Origin: Archangium lansingense
Lineage (GTDB): Bacteria > Myxococcota > Myxococcia > Myxococcales > Myxococcaceae
NCBI RefSeq assembly: GCF_026626635.1
Contig: NZ_JAPNKA010000001.1
Coordinates: 1,364,001-1,428,000 of the forward strand
DNA length: 64,000 nt
Direction of reading: 5' to 3'
Below are positions 25,038 to 34,201 of this stretch, piece after piece. The notes beneath the pieces were generated by a model. The model worked only from the letters and a program-made list of their open reading frames with translations, was not told the origin of the DNA and did no database searches. Made by a program: the position numbers and the translations under genes. Position 1 is the first letter of the stretch; the number at the start of each line of letters is the position of its first letter.

Positions 25038-26621
25038 ATGCGTTCTTTCTTACTCCTGGCCCTGGCTGGAGCCACGGCCCTCACGGCCTGTAGTGCGTCC
25101 GTGGAGCAGCCAGCTGTTCCCACCACACCGCAAGTGTCGCGGCACCCGGAGCGCCGAGGCATCGGTCTGCTGCCCGCGGGCGGGCTCCAGACGCTGGCGA
25201 AGCCGAAGGCGGACTTCGTCGTGGATCCACGGCGCTCGTTGGCGGTGACGGACGAGGTCATCCTGGCGCGCTTCAGCTTCGAGGAGGTGATGAACCGGCT
25301 CGCGGAGCAGAGCGGCATTCCGGGACTCACGGGGCTGCAGCTCTACCAGGAGTGGTGGGACTCCCAGCGGAAGGGGCCAGGGTTGAGGCTGGGGGGCCCG
25401 CATTGCGATGACGAGCGGCAGCCGGACGGAAAGCCGGCGTTCAAGGGCTTCGCCTACATGTGTCCACGCGAAGAGTGGCGTCAGGCGCTGGAGAACCCCT
25501 TCGCCGAGCCCGCCACGAATCCCGGGGCGTACGTGCCCATCGGACTCTTCAACCGCTTCGACCTGGCGGCGGAGGATGGGAGTGACTGCGGGGAGTACCG
25601 CATCGTCTTCGCGCGCCGCTCCGGCATCACCGATTCGAGCAATCGCAACCTGCTCGCCTTCGAGGGCGTGCTGCCCAACCCGCGTCCGAAGAAGGGACTC
25701 GATGGGTGCCGCAAGGTGGCGCGCTTCTGGGCGGAGCTCTCCCAGGAGCCGGACGCTGCGGCACGCGCCGAGGCGCTGCATCGCTTCTACTTCGAGGGCG
25801 TGGGGAAGTTCCCGCCGGTCCTCCACATCGACCACTTCGGCAACGCCACGGAGCATGGCACCGGCCAGGTGCGTACCAACCAGTTCATGCACAATAGCTG
25901 GACGCTGCGCGAGTTCCGTCTGCGCAAGCGCTGCACGGGGAACACGTGCGTGATGCGCTTCGAGCCAGACACGGTGAAGTCGAACCCGGCCGGCGTGCTC
26001 TTCAGCGCGAAGCAGGACCACCCGCTGAAGGAGGAGTTCTCGGAGGTGTTCGCGTCCCAGATAGGGTCGCTGTCGGGCAATGATCTGCTGCTCTACACCA
26101 TGGACATCGATGATCGCTTCAACAGCGGGCAGAGCAATTCGAGCGGCACGGAGAACCTCTACGCCCACCAGATGGGCAACGGCCCGAGTCCGCTGCGCAC
26201 GAAGCTCCAGGAGCGGCTCCACCTGGCGGGCAGCCCGCTCACGGTGGCGAACATCGTCGCGCGGGCGCAGACGCTCACGTGCGCGGGCTGCCACCAGCTG
26301 AGCACGAAGGTGGACCTCGGAGGCGGGCTCACCTGGCCCGACAAGACAACGAACTTCACCTTCGTGCACGTGAGCGAGCGCACGATGGACGAGGGGCCGG
26401 ATGGCCCGCGCTTCGGGCTCTCGGAGCCACTGGTGGGCACCTTCCTTCCGTACCGGCAGCAGCTGCTGGAGGCCTTCCTCGAGCGGCGCCCGCCCTTCGA
26501 CAAGCACCCGGACCCCGATGACCACTGCGAGGCGCCGGCGCCGCCCGGGGCGCAGGCTGGCAAGAAGGACAAGCCCGGCAAGGACAAGCCCGGTAAGGAC
26601 AAGTGCGATGACGAGGACTGA
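25038..26621 (+). CDS. Lipoprotein with one c-type heme motif
   Basis: 527 residues from ATG 25038 (GGAGGGGGG upstream). Lipoprotein signal MRSFLLLALAGATALTAC. The body has no domain I can name; it contains EYRIVFARRSG, LLYTMDIDDRF and, at ~415, CAGCHQL, a CxxCH heme site, so a c-type cytochrome-related role in the periplasm is likely. The C-terminal tail repeats GKDKPGKDK and ends in CDDED. A similar heme protein, the di-heme oxidoreductase, is encoded 2 kb downstream. Confidence 0.75.
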   Translation: MRSFLLLALAGATALTACSASVEQPAVPTTPQVSRHPERRGIGLLPAGGLQTLAKPKADFVVDPRRSLAVTDEVILARFSFEEVMNRLAEQSGIPGLTGLQLYQEWWDSQRKGPGLRLGGPHCDDERQPDGKPAFKGFAYMCPREEWRQALENPFAEPATNPGAYVPIGLFNRFDLAAEDGSDCGEYRIVFARRSGITDSSNRNLLAFEGVLPNPRPKKGLDGCRKVARFWAELSQEPDAAARAEALHRFYFEGVGKFPPVLHIDHFGNATEHGTGQVRTNQFMHNSWTLREFRLRKRCTGNTCVMRFEPDTVKSNPAGVLFSAKQDHPLKEEFSEVFASQIGSLSGNDLLLYTMDIDDRFNSGQSNSSGTENLYAHQMGNGPSPLRTKLQERLHLAGSPLTVANIVARAQTLTCAGCHQLSTKVDLGGGLTWPDKTTNFTFVHVSERTMDEGPDGPRFGLSEPLVGTFLPYRQQLLEAFLERRPPFDKHPDPDDHCEAPAPPGAQAGKKDKPGKDKPGKDKCDDED

Positions 26622-26717
26622 GGACACTCGGGAGCGAGGTGGCTTGCCCCACGAGCAGCCGGGCGCCTACGGTGGAGGGGTCGCAATGGAGATGGGCCTC
26701 TATTCGTAGGAGAGGAC

Positions 26718-27020
26718 ATGAACGTCGCAGGCCTTCGAGCAATGGGGACCCGGTTCTTCCGCTACGTGCGAGACCCGCGCGTACCGCTGTGGCGGCGGCT
26801 CTCGGGGTTGCTGGCTGTCGTCTATTTCATCGCGCCCGTGGACGCGCTGCCGGACTTCATCCCCATCCTGGGCTGGCTGGACGACGTAGGCGTGCTGTCG
26901 GCGGCGGCCCTCTTCATGGTGCGCGAGGTGCAGCGCTACCAGCCGGAGGGAGAGACGTCGGCGTGGCCGCAGCCGGTGGAGGATGGCCGGACGGGCGCTC
27001 CTCCGCTGCGCGAGCGCTGA
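26718..27020 (+). CDS. DUF1232 (YkvA-like) small membrane protein
   Basis: 100 residues; ribosome site GGAGAGG precedes ATG. The DUF1232 signature is clear: YFIAPVDALPDFIPILGWLDDVGVL. One or two hydrophobic helices, cytoplasmic tail rich in Arg. Function in the family is unknown. Confidence 0.88.
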   Translation: MNVAGLRAMGTRFFRYVRDPRVPLWRRLSGLLAVVYFIAPVDALPDFIPILGWLDDVGVLSAAALFMVREVQRYQPEGETSAWPQPVEDGRTGAPPLRER

Positions 27021-27025
27021 CCGTA

Positions 27026-27060
27026 CTCCCTCTCCCTTTGGGAGAGGGTCGGGGTGAGGG
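27026..27060 (+). repeat. REP-like palindromic repeat
   Basis: Copy of the gyrA-downstream repeat: CTCCCTCTCCC, loop, GGGAGAGGG, then TCGGGGTGAGGG. It directly follows the DUF1232 stop. Confidence 0.75.
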
Positions 27061-27154
27061 TCTCACCGTCAGTGCGAGCGGCTTGTCCTCCTCCCAGGGA
27101 ATGCGTTAGCGGCATGACTTTCCGCCGGAGAGCTCCTCCGGTGAAGGGAGAGCC

Positions 27155-28644
27155 ATGTACCGACGTTCGCCTTACGCCCTGCTCGGCACCGTGTTGCTGT
27201 GGGGGTGTGGTGGCAAGCCGCCGCCTGATACGAACACCCCTCCGGACCTGACACCGCCGGCCGTGTCGCTCGCCTCGACGTACGAGGCGCGGCGCCTGGG
27301 CACCTACCAGGGACTGCGGCTGGAGGGCTCGGCGAGCGATGACACCGGGGTGGAGCGGCTCACCTGGAGGCTCAACGACGGAGAGCCGCAGGTGCTCGAG
27401 TCCGCGGAAGCGGAGGGCGGGCGGGCCTTCGTGCTGGAGTTGAAGCCCCGGCCTGGCACCAACACCGTGGTGGTGCGCGCGGAGGACTCCGTAGGCCACA
27501 TGGCCGAGACCTCCGTGTCCTTCTACTTCGGCAACCTGGTGGCGGCGGGTGGCCTGCATGGCGGAGCGGTGCGCGGCGGGCGGCTCTACACGTGGGGGCA
27601 GAACACCCAGGGCCAGCTCGGGCAGGGGGACACCACGGCGCGCTCCACGCCCGTGGTGGTGGCGGACCTGTCGCGGGTGGCCTCCATCGCCATCAACAGC
27701 AACAGCTCGCTCGCGGTGCGCGAGGACGGCACGGTGTGGACGTGGGGGGCCAACGCCAGCGGGCAGCTCGGGCTGGGAAGTCCTCCGGTGGAGGGGGAGA
27801 CGCGTACTCCGGATACCCAGGCTCGCAACCGGCCCACGCAGGTGCCTGGTCTGACGGACGCGGTGTCCGGCGCGCTCGGCTTCAGCCATGCGCTCGTGTT
27901 GAAGGCCGACGGCACGGTGGTGTCCTTCGGGAAGAACAACAACGGGCAGCTTGGTGACGGCACCACCACGGATCGGGACCATCCGATGCCGGTGCGCGGG
28001 CTGACGGACGTGGTGAAGCTGGCGGGCGGCTCGCAGCAGTCGGTGGCCCTCACGCGGGACGGCTCGGTGTGGGTGTGGGGCAATAACAACTTCGGCAATC
28101 TGGGCCAGGGCACCGAGGACTCGGATGCGCACTCCGAGCCGGCGAAGGTGCCGGGCCTCTCCGGTGTGGTGGATATCGCCAGTGGGCGCGACCATGTGCT
28201 GGCGCTCCACTCGGACGGCACGGTGTCCGCATGGGCCTCAATGTCAGCGGCCAGGTGGGCAATGGCGAGAGCGGTACAGGCACCGAGGTGCACGCGCCGG
28301 TGAAGGTGGTGGGCCTGACGGACGTGGTGGCCGTTGTCGCCAACTCCAACTTCAGCCTCGCGCTGAAGGAGGATGGCACGCTGTGGGGGTTCGGCCAGAG
28401 CTTCAACGGGCAGCTCGGCAATGGGCTGAGTGGCAAGGAGCATCCGGTCCATCCGCTCGCGGACACGGCGGTGCTGGGACTGTCGGAGCTGCGGGACGTC
28501 GCCGCGGGCTCCACGTTCGCGCTGGGGCTGCGCCGGGATGGCCAGCTCTTCGGGTGGGGTTGGAACAGCAACGGCTCGCTCGGCAACTACGAGCTGCAGA
28601 ACGACTGGAGCTTCCCCGAGCCCGTGACGGTGAAGCTGCCATGA
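27155..28644 (+). pseudogene. RCC1-repeat lipoprotein interrupted by a 1-nt frameshift
   Basis: ATG 27155 with GGAGAG upstream; lipoprotein signal ALLGTVLLWGC. Then an Ig-like region (~30-120) and RCC1/beta-propeller repeats (LYTWGQNTQGQLGQG, VWTWGANASGQLGLG, VVSFGKNNNGQLGDG, VWVWGNNNFGNLGQG). At about 28233 the next repeat should read SAWGLNVSGQVGNG, but the run GGG is one G short and the frame ends at 28303. The correct frame resumes at once and carries two more repeats to 28644, so the intact product would be about 496 residues. This may be a true frameshift, a homopolymer sequencing error, or slippage. RCC1-type propellers bind proteins; the role here is unknown. Confidence 0.85.
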
Positions 28645-30077
28645 GGACGCGCCACGGCTGGACGCTGGCGGCGGCCCTTGCCCTGCTGGCGGTGGCGTGC
28701 CGCGAGGAGCCTCCGTCTCCTCCGACCGAGGAGCCCCCGGTCCGCTGGGACGTGGTGGAGCCTGGTGAGGTGCTGTCGGGCGGTGAGGCAGGGACTGTCA
28801 CTCACTCGGGCGCACAGGCCTTCGCTCAGGCGCTGCCCGCGCTGACCCTGGAGCGGCGCTCGGGGTTTGTCTCGGGGCGGGGCGTCTTCGAGATTGATTG
28901 GGTGCCAGCACCGGCCTCCAGTAGCCGGGCGGACCGGGACGGACTGGGGCCTCTCTTCCATGCGGTGGCCTGCATCTCGTGCCACCCGGCCAACGGACGA
29001 GCCGCGCCGCCGGACGAGCCCGGCTCCACGGGTGAGGCGCTGCTGGTGCGCCTGAGCATCCCGGGCACGGCGTCGAATGGAGGCCCGCTCCCGGAGCCCA
29101 CCTATGGAGACCAGCTCCAGCCGAAGGGCATTCCAGGTGTGCCAGCCGAGGCACAGGTGGTGGTGCGTCACACGTCGCGGACGAGCACCTTCGCGGATGG
29201 AGAGACCTTCACCCTCCAAGTGCCGGAGTACGTGCTGGAGGCACCGGCCCACGGCCCGTTCCACCCGGACACGATGCTCTCACCACGGCTTGCCCAGCCG
29301 CTGCACGGGCTCGGCCTGTTGGCGGCGGTGCCCGAGGAGAAGGTGCTGGAGTGGGCGGACCCGGACGATGCGAATGGAGACGGCATCTCCGGCAGGCCCA
29401 ATCGCGTCTGGAGCGTGCGCCAGGGCAAGCAGGTGCTGGGACGCTTCGGCTGGAAGGCCAATCAGCCGGACCTGGAGCAGCAGAACGCGGGGGCCTTCCT
29501 CGGGGACATGGGACTCACCACGCCCCTCTTCTCCGAGCAGCCCTGCACCTTGGCGGAGCAGGCCTGCGGGGACGCGCCCTCGGGTGGAGCCCCGGAAGTG
29601 GAGTCCCACCGGCTGGCGGCGCTCACCTTCTATACGCACGTGGCGGCGGTTCCTGCTCGGCGGGATGTGGATGCGCCACGGGTGCTGCAGGGCAAGGCCA
29701 TCTTCCATCGCGTGGGGTGCGCGGGCTGCCACCGGCCCACGCTCACCACGGGGACGCTGGAGGGCTACCCGGAGCTCGCGGGGCAAACCCTCCGGCCCTA
29801 CACGGACTTGCTGCTGCACGACCTGGGCGAGGAACTCGCGGACGGGCGGCCGGACTTCGAGGCCTCGGGACGTGAGTGGCGTACGGCGCCGTTGTGGGGC
29901 ATCGGCCTGACGGCCACCGTCAACGGGCACACGCGCTTGCTGCACGATGGGCGGGCGCGCTCGTTGATGGAGGCCATCCTCTGGCACGGTGGCGAGGCCG
30001 AGGCCTCACGCGAGGCGGTGCGGCAGCTCTCGAAGGAAGAGCGCGAGGCTCTCCTCACCTTCCTGGAGTCGCTGTAG
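28641..30077 (+). CDS. Di-heme oxidoreductase (DHOR, DUF1111-like)
   Basis: 478 residues; its ATG overlaps the RCC1 stop by 4 nt (ATGA). Lipoprotein signal MRTRHGWTLAAALALLAVAC. Heme sites CISCH at ~111 and CAGCH at ~360; the C-terminal half has the family blocks GRFGWKANQPDLEQQNAGAF, DLLLHDLGEELADG, EWRTAPLWGIG and LHDGRARSLMEAILWHGGEA. Members are periplasmic thiol-oxidoreductase or peroxidase-like proteins, often next to imelysin iron proteins. Here the partner is instead an RCC1 lipoprotein. Confidence 0.9.
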   Translation: MRTRHGWTLAAALALLAVACREEPPSPPTEEPPVRWDVVEPGEVLSGGEAGTVTHSGAQAFAQALPALTLERRSGFVSGRGVFEIDWVPAPASSSRADRDGLGPLFHAVACISCHPANGRAAPPDEPGSTGEALLVRLSIPGTASNGGPLPEPTYGDQLQPKGIPGVPAEAQVVVRHTSRTSTFADGETFTLQVPEYVLEAPAHGPFHPDTMLSPRLAQPLHGLGLLAAVPEEKVLEWADPDDANGDGISGRPNRVWSVRQGKQVLGRFGWKANQPDLEQQNAGAFLGDMGLTTPLFSEQPCTLAEQACGDAPSGGAPEVESHRLAALTFYTHVAAVPARRDVDAPRVLQGKAIFHRVGCAGCHRPTLTTGTLEGYPELAGQTLRPYTDLLLHDLGEELADGRPDFEASGREWRTAPLWGIGLTATVNGHTRLLHDGRARSLMEAILWHGGEAEASREAVRQLSKEEREALLTFLESL

Positions 30078-30081
30078 CCAC

Positions 30082-33000
30082 TCAGGCGAAGACGTCGGCC
30101 AGGTAGCGCTGCTGCTGTTCCATCTCCCGCAGCCAGTCCGCTGCCTGATCGCCGGTGCACCCGGCCCGCTCCTGGTGGATGCGGGCCACCGTCTCGCGCA
30201 CGGCGGGGGCCATGTATCTCCCATCGCCGCAGACATACAGGCGTGCCCCCGTGTCGAGCAGCGCACCCACTCGTGCCCGCTCCTCCCAGAGCCGGTGCTG
30301 CACGAACGTCACCCCGTCGCGTTCCTGCCGGAAGAAGGCGGGGAACACCTCCACCACGCCTTGGGCCTGCCAGGCCTCGAGCTCCTCGCGGTAGAGGAAG
30401 TCCACGTCGGGATGATCGCACCCGAAGAACAGCAGGGCCTTGCCGAGCGGTGTGCCCCGCTCCGCGAGCCGTGCCCGCTCCTGGATGAACCCGCGGAAGG
30501 GCGCGAGCCCGGTCCCGGCGCCAATCATCACCAGGGGAGCGCTGGGGTCCTCGGGAGGACGGAAGGGGGAGTGCGGCTCGCGAAGCGTGGCCAGCAGCCG
30601 CGAGCCCGGCTCGACGCGGGCGAGGTGGCTGGAGCACGCTCCCCGGTAGCGGCCACGCCCCGACCAGGCCGGCGCATCGATGACGGCGACCGTGAGCGCG
30701 CACCGCTCCGGCGCATCGAGCGGAGAGGAGGAGATGGAGTAGCGGCGCGGCTTCATCGGGGGCAGCAGCTCGAGGAACACACCGAAGGGCAGCTCACAGG
30801 CGGGGAACTCCTCGAGCAGGTCCAACACGCTCACACGCTTGTCGAGCACCTGCGTGCGGTACAGCTCCTGCTCCGAGTCTCCTTCGCCCGCGAGCGCGAG
30901 CAGCCGCTTCTTCTCGGGCGGGCACGCGGTGTACTTCGCCAGGAGCAGGAGGTCGCGCCGCGTGGCGGGCGCCGACAGCTCGACGTAGTGCCCAAGCAGC
31001 GAGCGCACCGTCACGGGCCTGTCGAGCGGGAGGGTGCTCTGCTCCTCCCGGGTGCGCCGGATGAGGACCGTCTCTTCTGGCTTCAGACCGAAGCGCCGGG
31101 CCACCCGCTCCACTTGCTCGGGCGCGTTCTCCGGAAGCACCGCGAGGTGGTCTCCCGTCCGGTAGGACATGCCCTCGGGCAACCGCACCTCCAGGTGGCG
31201 CTTCGAGCGGCCGAACGGTGACGTCATGTCTACGAGCTCGCGGTTGGCTACCACCTTCACCGGCACCACTCCGTGGGCGGCCTCCAGCGGGTCCGCCACC
31301 TGCTCGAGCCGCTCCACCTCGTAGCGAGGCCCCTGGCTCGCTTCCGAGGCCGTCACGCCGAAGGCCTCGCCGAGCCTGGGCCACACGCTCTCGTACCAGC
31401 CATCGAAGTCGCCGAAGAAGTCGCCGCGTGCATCCGCCTCGCCGCGGTCGAGCAGCCGCTGGGCGCCGGCGGCGGCCAGGAGCTCGTCCACGCGCTTCGG
31501 CACGGACTGCCAGGTCGCGGCCCAGTCCCGGTTGCCGCAGCCGAACACGGTATAGCGCACGCCCGTGAGTGCTCCCGGGGAGAGCTCCTCCAGCCAGTGG
31601 CAGAAGGCCTTCGCGTTGTCCGGGGGATGGCCGTTGTACGAAGCGCTCACGATGACCACCGCCCCTTCGCGAGGCAGGCGCCCGCTGTAGGCATCCATCG
31701 TCGCGACAGTGGACGCGTAGCCCTGCAGCTCGGCGTCACTCGCGATGCGCCGCGCGAAGGCCTCCGACGAGCCCATGTTCGAGCCGTACAGCACGAGCAG
31801 GGGCGTGCCGTGCCGCGCCACGGGGCCAGACGTCCAGGTCGGCTTTGTCGGGGCCGCCTTGGGCGCCGGCCGCAGGGCCACCACCGTCTTGTCCTGCTCG
31901 TCACCCCGCGCGCGCACGCGGATCCGGAAGTCCTCCGGCTTGAGTGTCAGCGTCTCCTTGATGCGGAGCTGGTACCGGGTGTGGTCGATGAGCTGGAAGC
32001 GCTGCAGCAGCATGGCGAGCACCAGCGTCGCCTCCTGCATGGCGAACTGGCGGCCGATGCACGCGCGCTGTCCGTTTCCGAAGGGCTTCCACGCATTGGG
32101 TGGACGGGCTGCGACGGCCTCCGGGGTGAACCGGTCCGGGTCGAAGCGCTCTGGCTCCGGCCACACCTCCGGGTCGCGGTGCAGCATTGGCGTGAGAATC
32201 ATGAGCGGCTCGCCCTTGCGCACTGGCCACGTGCCGCCCAGGAGCGTGTCCTCGCGCGACTGGAGGGCGAAGGCCGGCGCCGTGGGCCAGAGGCGCAAGG
32301 ACTCACGGAGCACCTGGTCCAGATAGGTGAGCTGGTGCATCTGCTCGAAGGTGGGGCGCTGCGATACATCCCTGCCGAGCACTCGGTCCACCTCGGCGGT
32401 GGCACGCGCGAGCACGTCGGGGTGCTTGAGGAGCAGGTAGAGGGCGAAGGACAGCAGCCCGCTCGTCGTCTCGTGGCCGGCGATGAGGAAGGTCACCACC
32501 TGATAGCGGATGTTGAGGTCGTCGAGCCCCTGGCCACTCACGGAATCCACGCCCTGGAGCATGAGGCTGAGCAGATCCTTGCGCGTGGCGGCATCCCCGG
32601 AGCGGCGCCGCTCTTGGATGACCTGATCCACGACCTCGTGCATGTACGCGATGTCGCGCTGGTACTGCTGCCGGGTCATCAGCATCAACCGCGTTTGCAG
32701 GGGCAGTCGCCGGGTCCGCTCGCCCGCCTCGGCGAGGCTGCGCACCATGGCGTCCACGAAGGGGTGCATCTCCCGCTGGTAGAAGCTGTTGAATCGGTAC
32801 CCGAACCCGCAGAGCGCGATGGTGTCGAGCGTCAGCCGCGTCATGTTGTCGGGCACGTCGAGCTCCGCATCGGGCCCGAGCCGCGCCCACTTCTCCACCA
32901 GCTGCTCGGCGATATCGAGCATGAGGTCGAAGTAGCCCCGCATCGCCTGGGGACCGAAGGCCGGGAGCAGGATGCGGTGCGCGCGCTCCCAGTTGGGCTC

Positions 33001-33291
33001 ATGGGTGTGCGCGGTGAAGAGCCCGTCCCCGGCGAACTCGCGGATGTTCTCCAGCGCGGTGATGACGAGCTTGTCGAAGCGCTTCTCGTCGCACACCTCG
33101 TTCACCAGGGCGTGGGAGCCGAGGACGAGCATGGACCTGCCTGGGAAGGACAGCCGGAAGAGGGGGCCGTACTCCCGGCTCAGCCGCATCATCGACTGGA
33201 TGGGCGTCTCCGACGCGACGTCGGGGATGTTGCCCACCAGGGGACGCGTGCGGGGCTGCGGGATGGACGCTCGGGCCGGGGTGGCGCGCAT
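30082..33291 (-). CDS. Self-sufficient cytochrome P450/NADPH reductase fusion (CYP102, BM3-like)
   Basis: 1069 residues. P450 domain ~1-465: GDGLFTAHTHEPNW region (Phe92 = Phe87 of BM3), I-helix AGHETTS 271-277, E330-x-x-R333, heme loop FGNGQRACIG with Cys411. FMN domain from ~497 (LLVLYGSNMGSSEAFA); then FAD and NADPH domains (RYSISSSP, MIGAGTGLAPFRGF, LYVCGDGRYMAP; C-terminal DVFA). In BM3 such a protein hydroxylates long-chain fatty acids using NADPH without separate redox partners; the same is likely here. Soluble, no TM anchor. The tandem operator at 33316-33348 lies 25 bp upstream and a TetR regulator gene precedes it, as with BM3R1 and BM3. Confidence 0.96.
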   Translation of the reverse strand: MRATPARASIPQPRTRPLVGNIPDVASETPIQSMMRLSREYGPLFRLSFPGRSMLVLGSHALVNEVCDEKRFDKLVITALENIREFAGDGLFTAHTHEPNWERAHRILLPAFGPQAMRGYFDLMLDIAEQLVEKWARLGPDAELDVPDNMTRLTLDTIALCGFGYRFNSFYQREMHPFVDAMVRSLAEAGERTRRLPLQTRLMLMTRQQYQRDIAYMHEVVDQVIQERRRSGDAATRKDLLSLMLQGVDSVSGQGLDDLNIRYQVVTFLIAGHETTSGLLSFALYLLLKHPDVLARATAEVDRVLGRDVSQRPTFEQMHQLTYLDQVLRESLRLWPTAPAFALQSREDTLLGGTWPVRKGEPLMILTPMLHRDPEVWPEPERFDPDRFTPEAVAARPPNAWKPFGNGQRACIGRQFAMQEATLVLAMLLQRFQLIDHTRYQLRIKETLTLKPEDFRIRVRARGDEQDKTVVALRPAPKAAPTKPTWTSGPVARHGTPLLVLYGSNMGSSEAFARRIASDAELQGYASTVATMDAYSGRLPREGAVVIVSASYNGHPPDNAKAFCHWLEELSPGALTGVRYTVFGCGNRDWAATWQSVPKRVDELLAAAGAQRLLDRGEADARGDFFGDFDGWYESVWPRLGEAFGVTASEASQGPRYEVERLEQVADPLEAAHGVVPVKVVANRELVDMTSPFGRSKRHLEVRLPEGMSYRTGDHLAVLPENAPEQVERVARRFGLKPEETVLIRRTREEQSTLPLDRPVTVRSLLGHYVELSAPATRRDLLLLAKYTACPPEKKRLLALAGEGDSEQELYRTQVLDKRVSVLDLLEEFPACELPFGVFLELLPPMKPRRYSISSSPLDAPERCALTVAVIDAPAWSGRGRYRGACSSHLARVEPGSRLLATLREPHSPFRPPEDPSAPLVMIGAGTGLAPFRGFIQERARLAERGTPLGKALLFFGCDHPDVDFLYREELEAWQAQGVVEVFPAFFRQERDGVTFVQHRLWEERARVGALLDTGARLYVCGDGRYMAPAVRETVARIHQERAGCTGDQAADWLREMEQQQRYLADVFA

Positions 33292-33315
33292 TCGGGATGC
33301 TCCTGTCTCAGGGGA

Positions 33316-33348
33316 CTTATAGGTCTATAAGCCTTATAGAGCTATAAG
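33316..33348. promoter_or_regulatory. Tandem TetR-type operators upstream of the P450 gene
   Basis: Two 16-bp palindromes: CTTATAGGTCTATAAG at 33316-33331 and CTTATAGAGCTATAAG at 33333-33348, identical except for the two central bases, centres 17 bp apart. They are AT-rich islands in GC-rich DNA, close to the start of the P450 gene. Sequence and spacing fit a TetR dimer pair; the TetR gene upstream is the obvious binder. Confidence 0.8.
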
Positions 33349-33449
33349 CCCCGTCCCGTGGCCCGTCAACCCGGCGTGCCCCGTCGTGCGTGTGGGTGCC
33401 TGGCAGCTGTATGTGCTGCCGGGCAGTCCTGTGTATTCAAGGTGGGGTG

Positions 33450-34151
33450 TCAGTCCTGCCCGCGGCGGGGCTTCCGGGCGGCCGGGCGCTTCTTCCGAGC
33501 AGGCGCATTCCGGGGCGGAGGCGGGGACGCCGGGGCGGCGAGCAGTCCCCGCAGCACCATGCTCACCACGAGGTCCGCGTACTGCGAGATGAAGCGCTCG
33601 TCCTTCACATCCAGCCCCCAGATGCGCCGGGCTGTCTCGGGCTCGGCGAAGGGCTGGTTGGTCGCGCCGATGATGGCGAAGTAGGCGTGCCGCGAATCGA
33701 TGGACTGGACCGTCCCGTCCTCTACCGCGGCGGAGAGCTCGCGCTGGAAGAAGGACAGCGGCCCTGGGCGCAACATCGCGAAGAGGGCCTCGAAGGCCTC
33801 TCCCCCCGCGCTGCTCTCGTTGCGGATGATCCGGGAGAACTCCGGGTGGCTGCCATTGAAGAGCACGGAGGCACGCAGCAGGTGCGCCAGACGGGTGACG
33901 CGGTCCGCCCCCTCCACCTCTCCCTTGGCCCGGGACATCGCCTCGTGGAACTCCTGGATGAGCGCCTCGGTCACGGCCTTCCAGAGGCCCTGCTTGGAGC
34001 CGAAGTGGTGGTGCACCAGGGGCTGCGTGACGCCGGCCAGCCGGGCGATGCCCGCTGTGGTTGCTCCTGCATAGCCGCGGTCCGCGAACTCCCTGGTGGC
34101 CGCGGCCAATATCTCCGCTCGGCCGCTCCCTGCGAGGTGACGAGTGCTCAC
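33450..34151 (-). CDS. TetR-family transcriptional regulator
   Basis: 233 residues. N-terminal helix-turn-helix: AEILAAATREFADRGYAGATTAGIARLAGV, TQPLVHHHFGSKQGLWKAV. Ligand-binding domain follows; the tail after ~205 is Pro/Arg/Lys-rich (APARKKRPAARKPRRG). Same strand as the P450 gene, 158 bp upstream of it, with the tandem operator in between. Likely a repressor released by the P450 substrate (fatty acids in the BM3R1 case); this is inferred. Confidence 0.93.
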   Translation of the reverse strand: MSTRHLAGSGRAEILAAATREFADRGYAGATTAGIARLAGVTQPLVHHHFGSKQGLWKAVTEALIQEFHEAMSRAKGEVEGADRVTRLAHLLRASVLFNGSHPEFSRIIRNESSAGGEAFEALFAMLRPGPLSFFQRELSAAVEDGTVQSIDSRHAYFAIIGATNQPFAEPETARRIWGLDVKDERFISQYADLVVSMVLRGLLAAPASPPPPRNAPARKKRPAARKPRRGQD

Positions 34152-34201
34152 GGCTTCATCGTGCTGGCTCGGGGGTCCACTGGCCAGTTATTACGGGCCT
34201 C

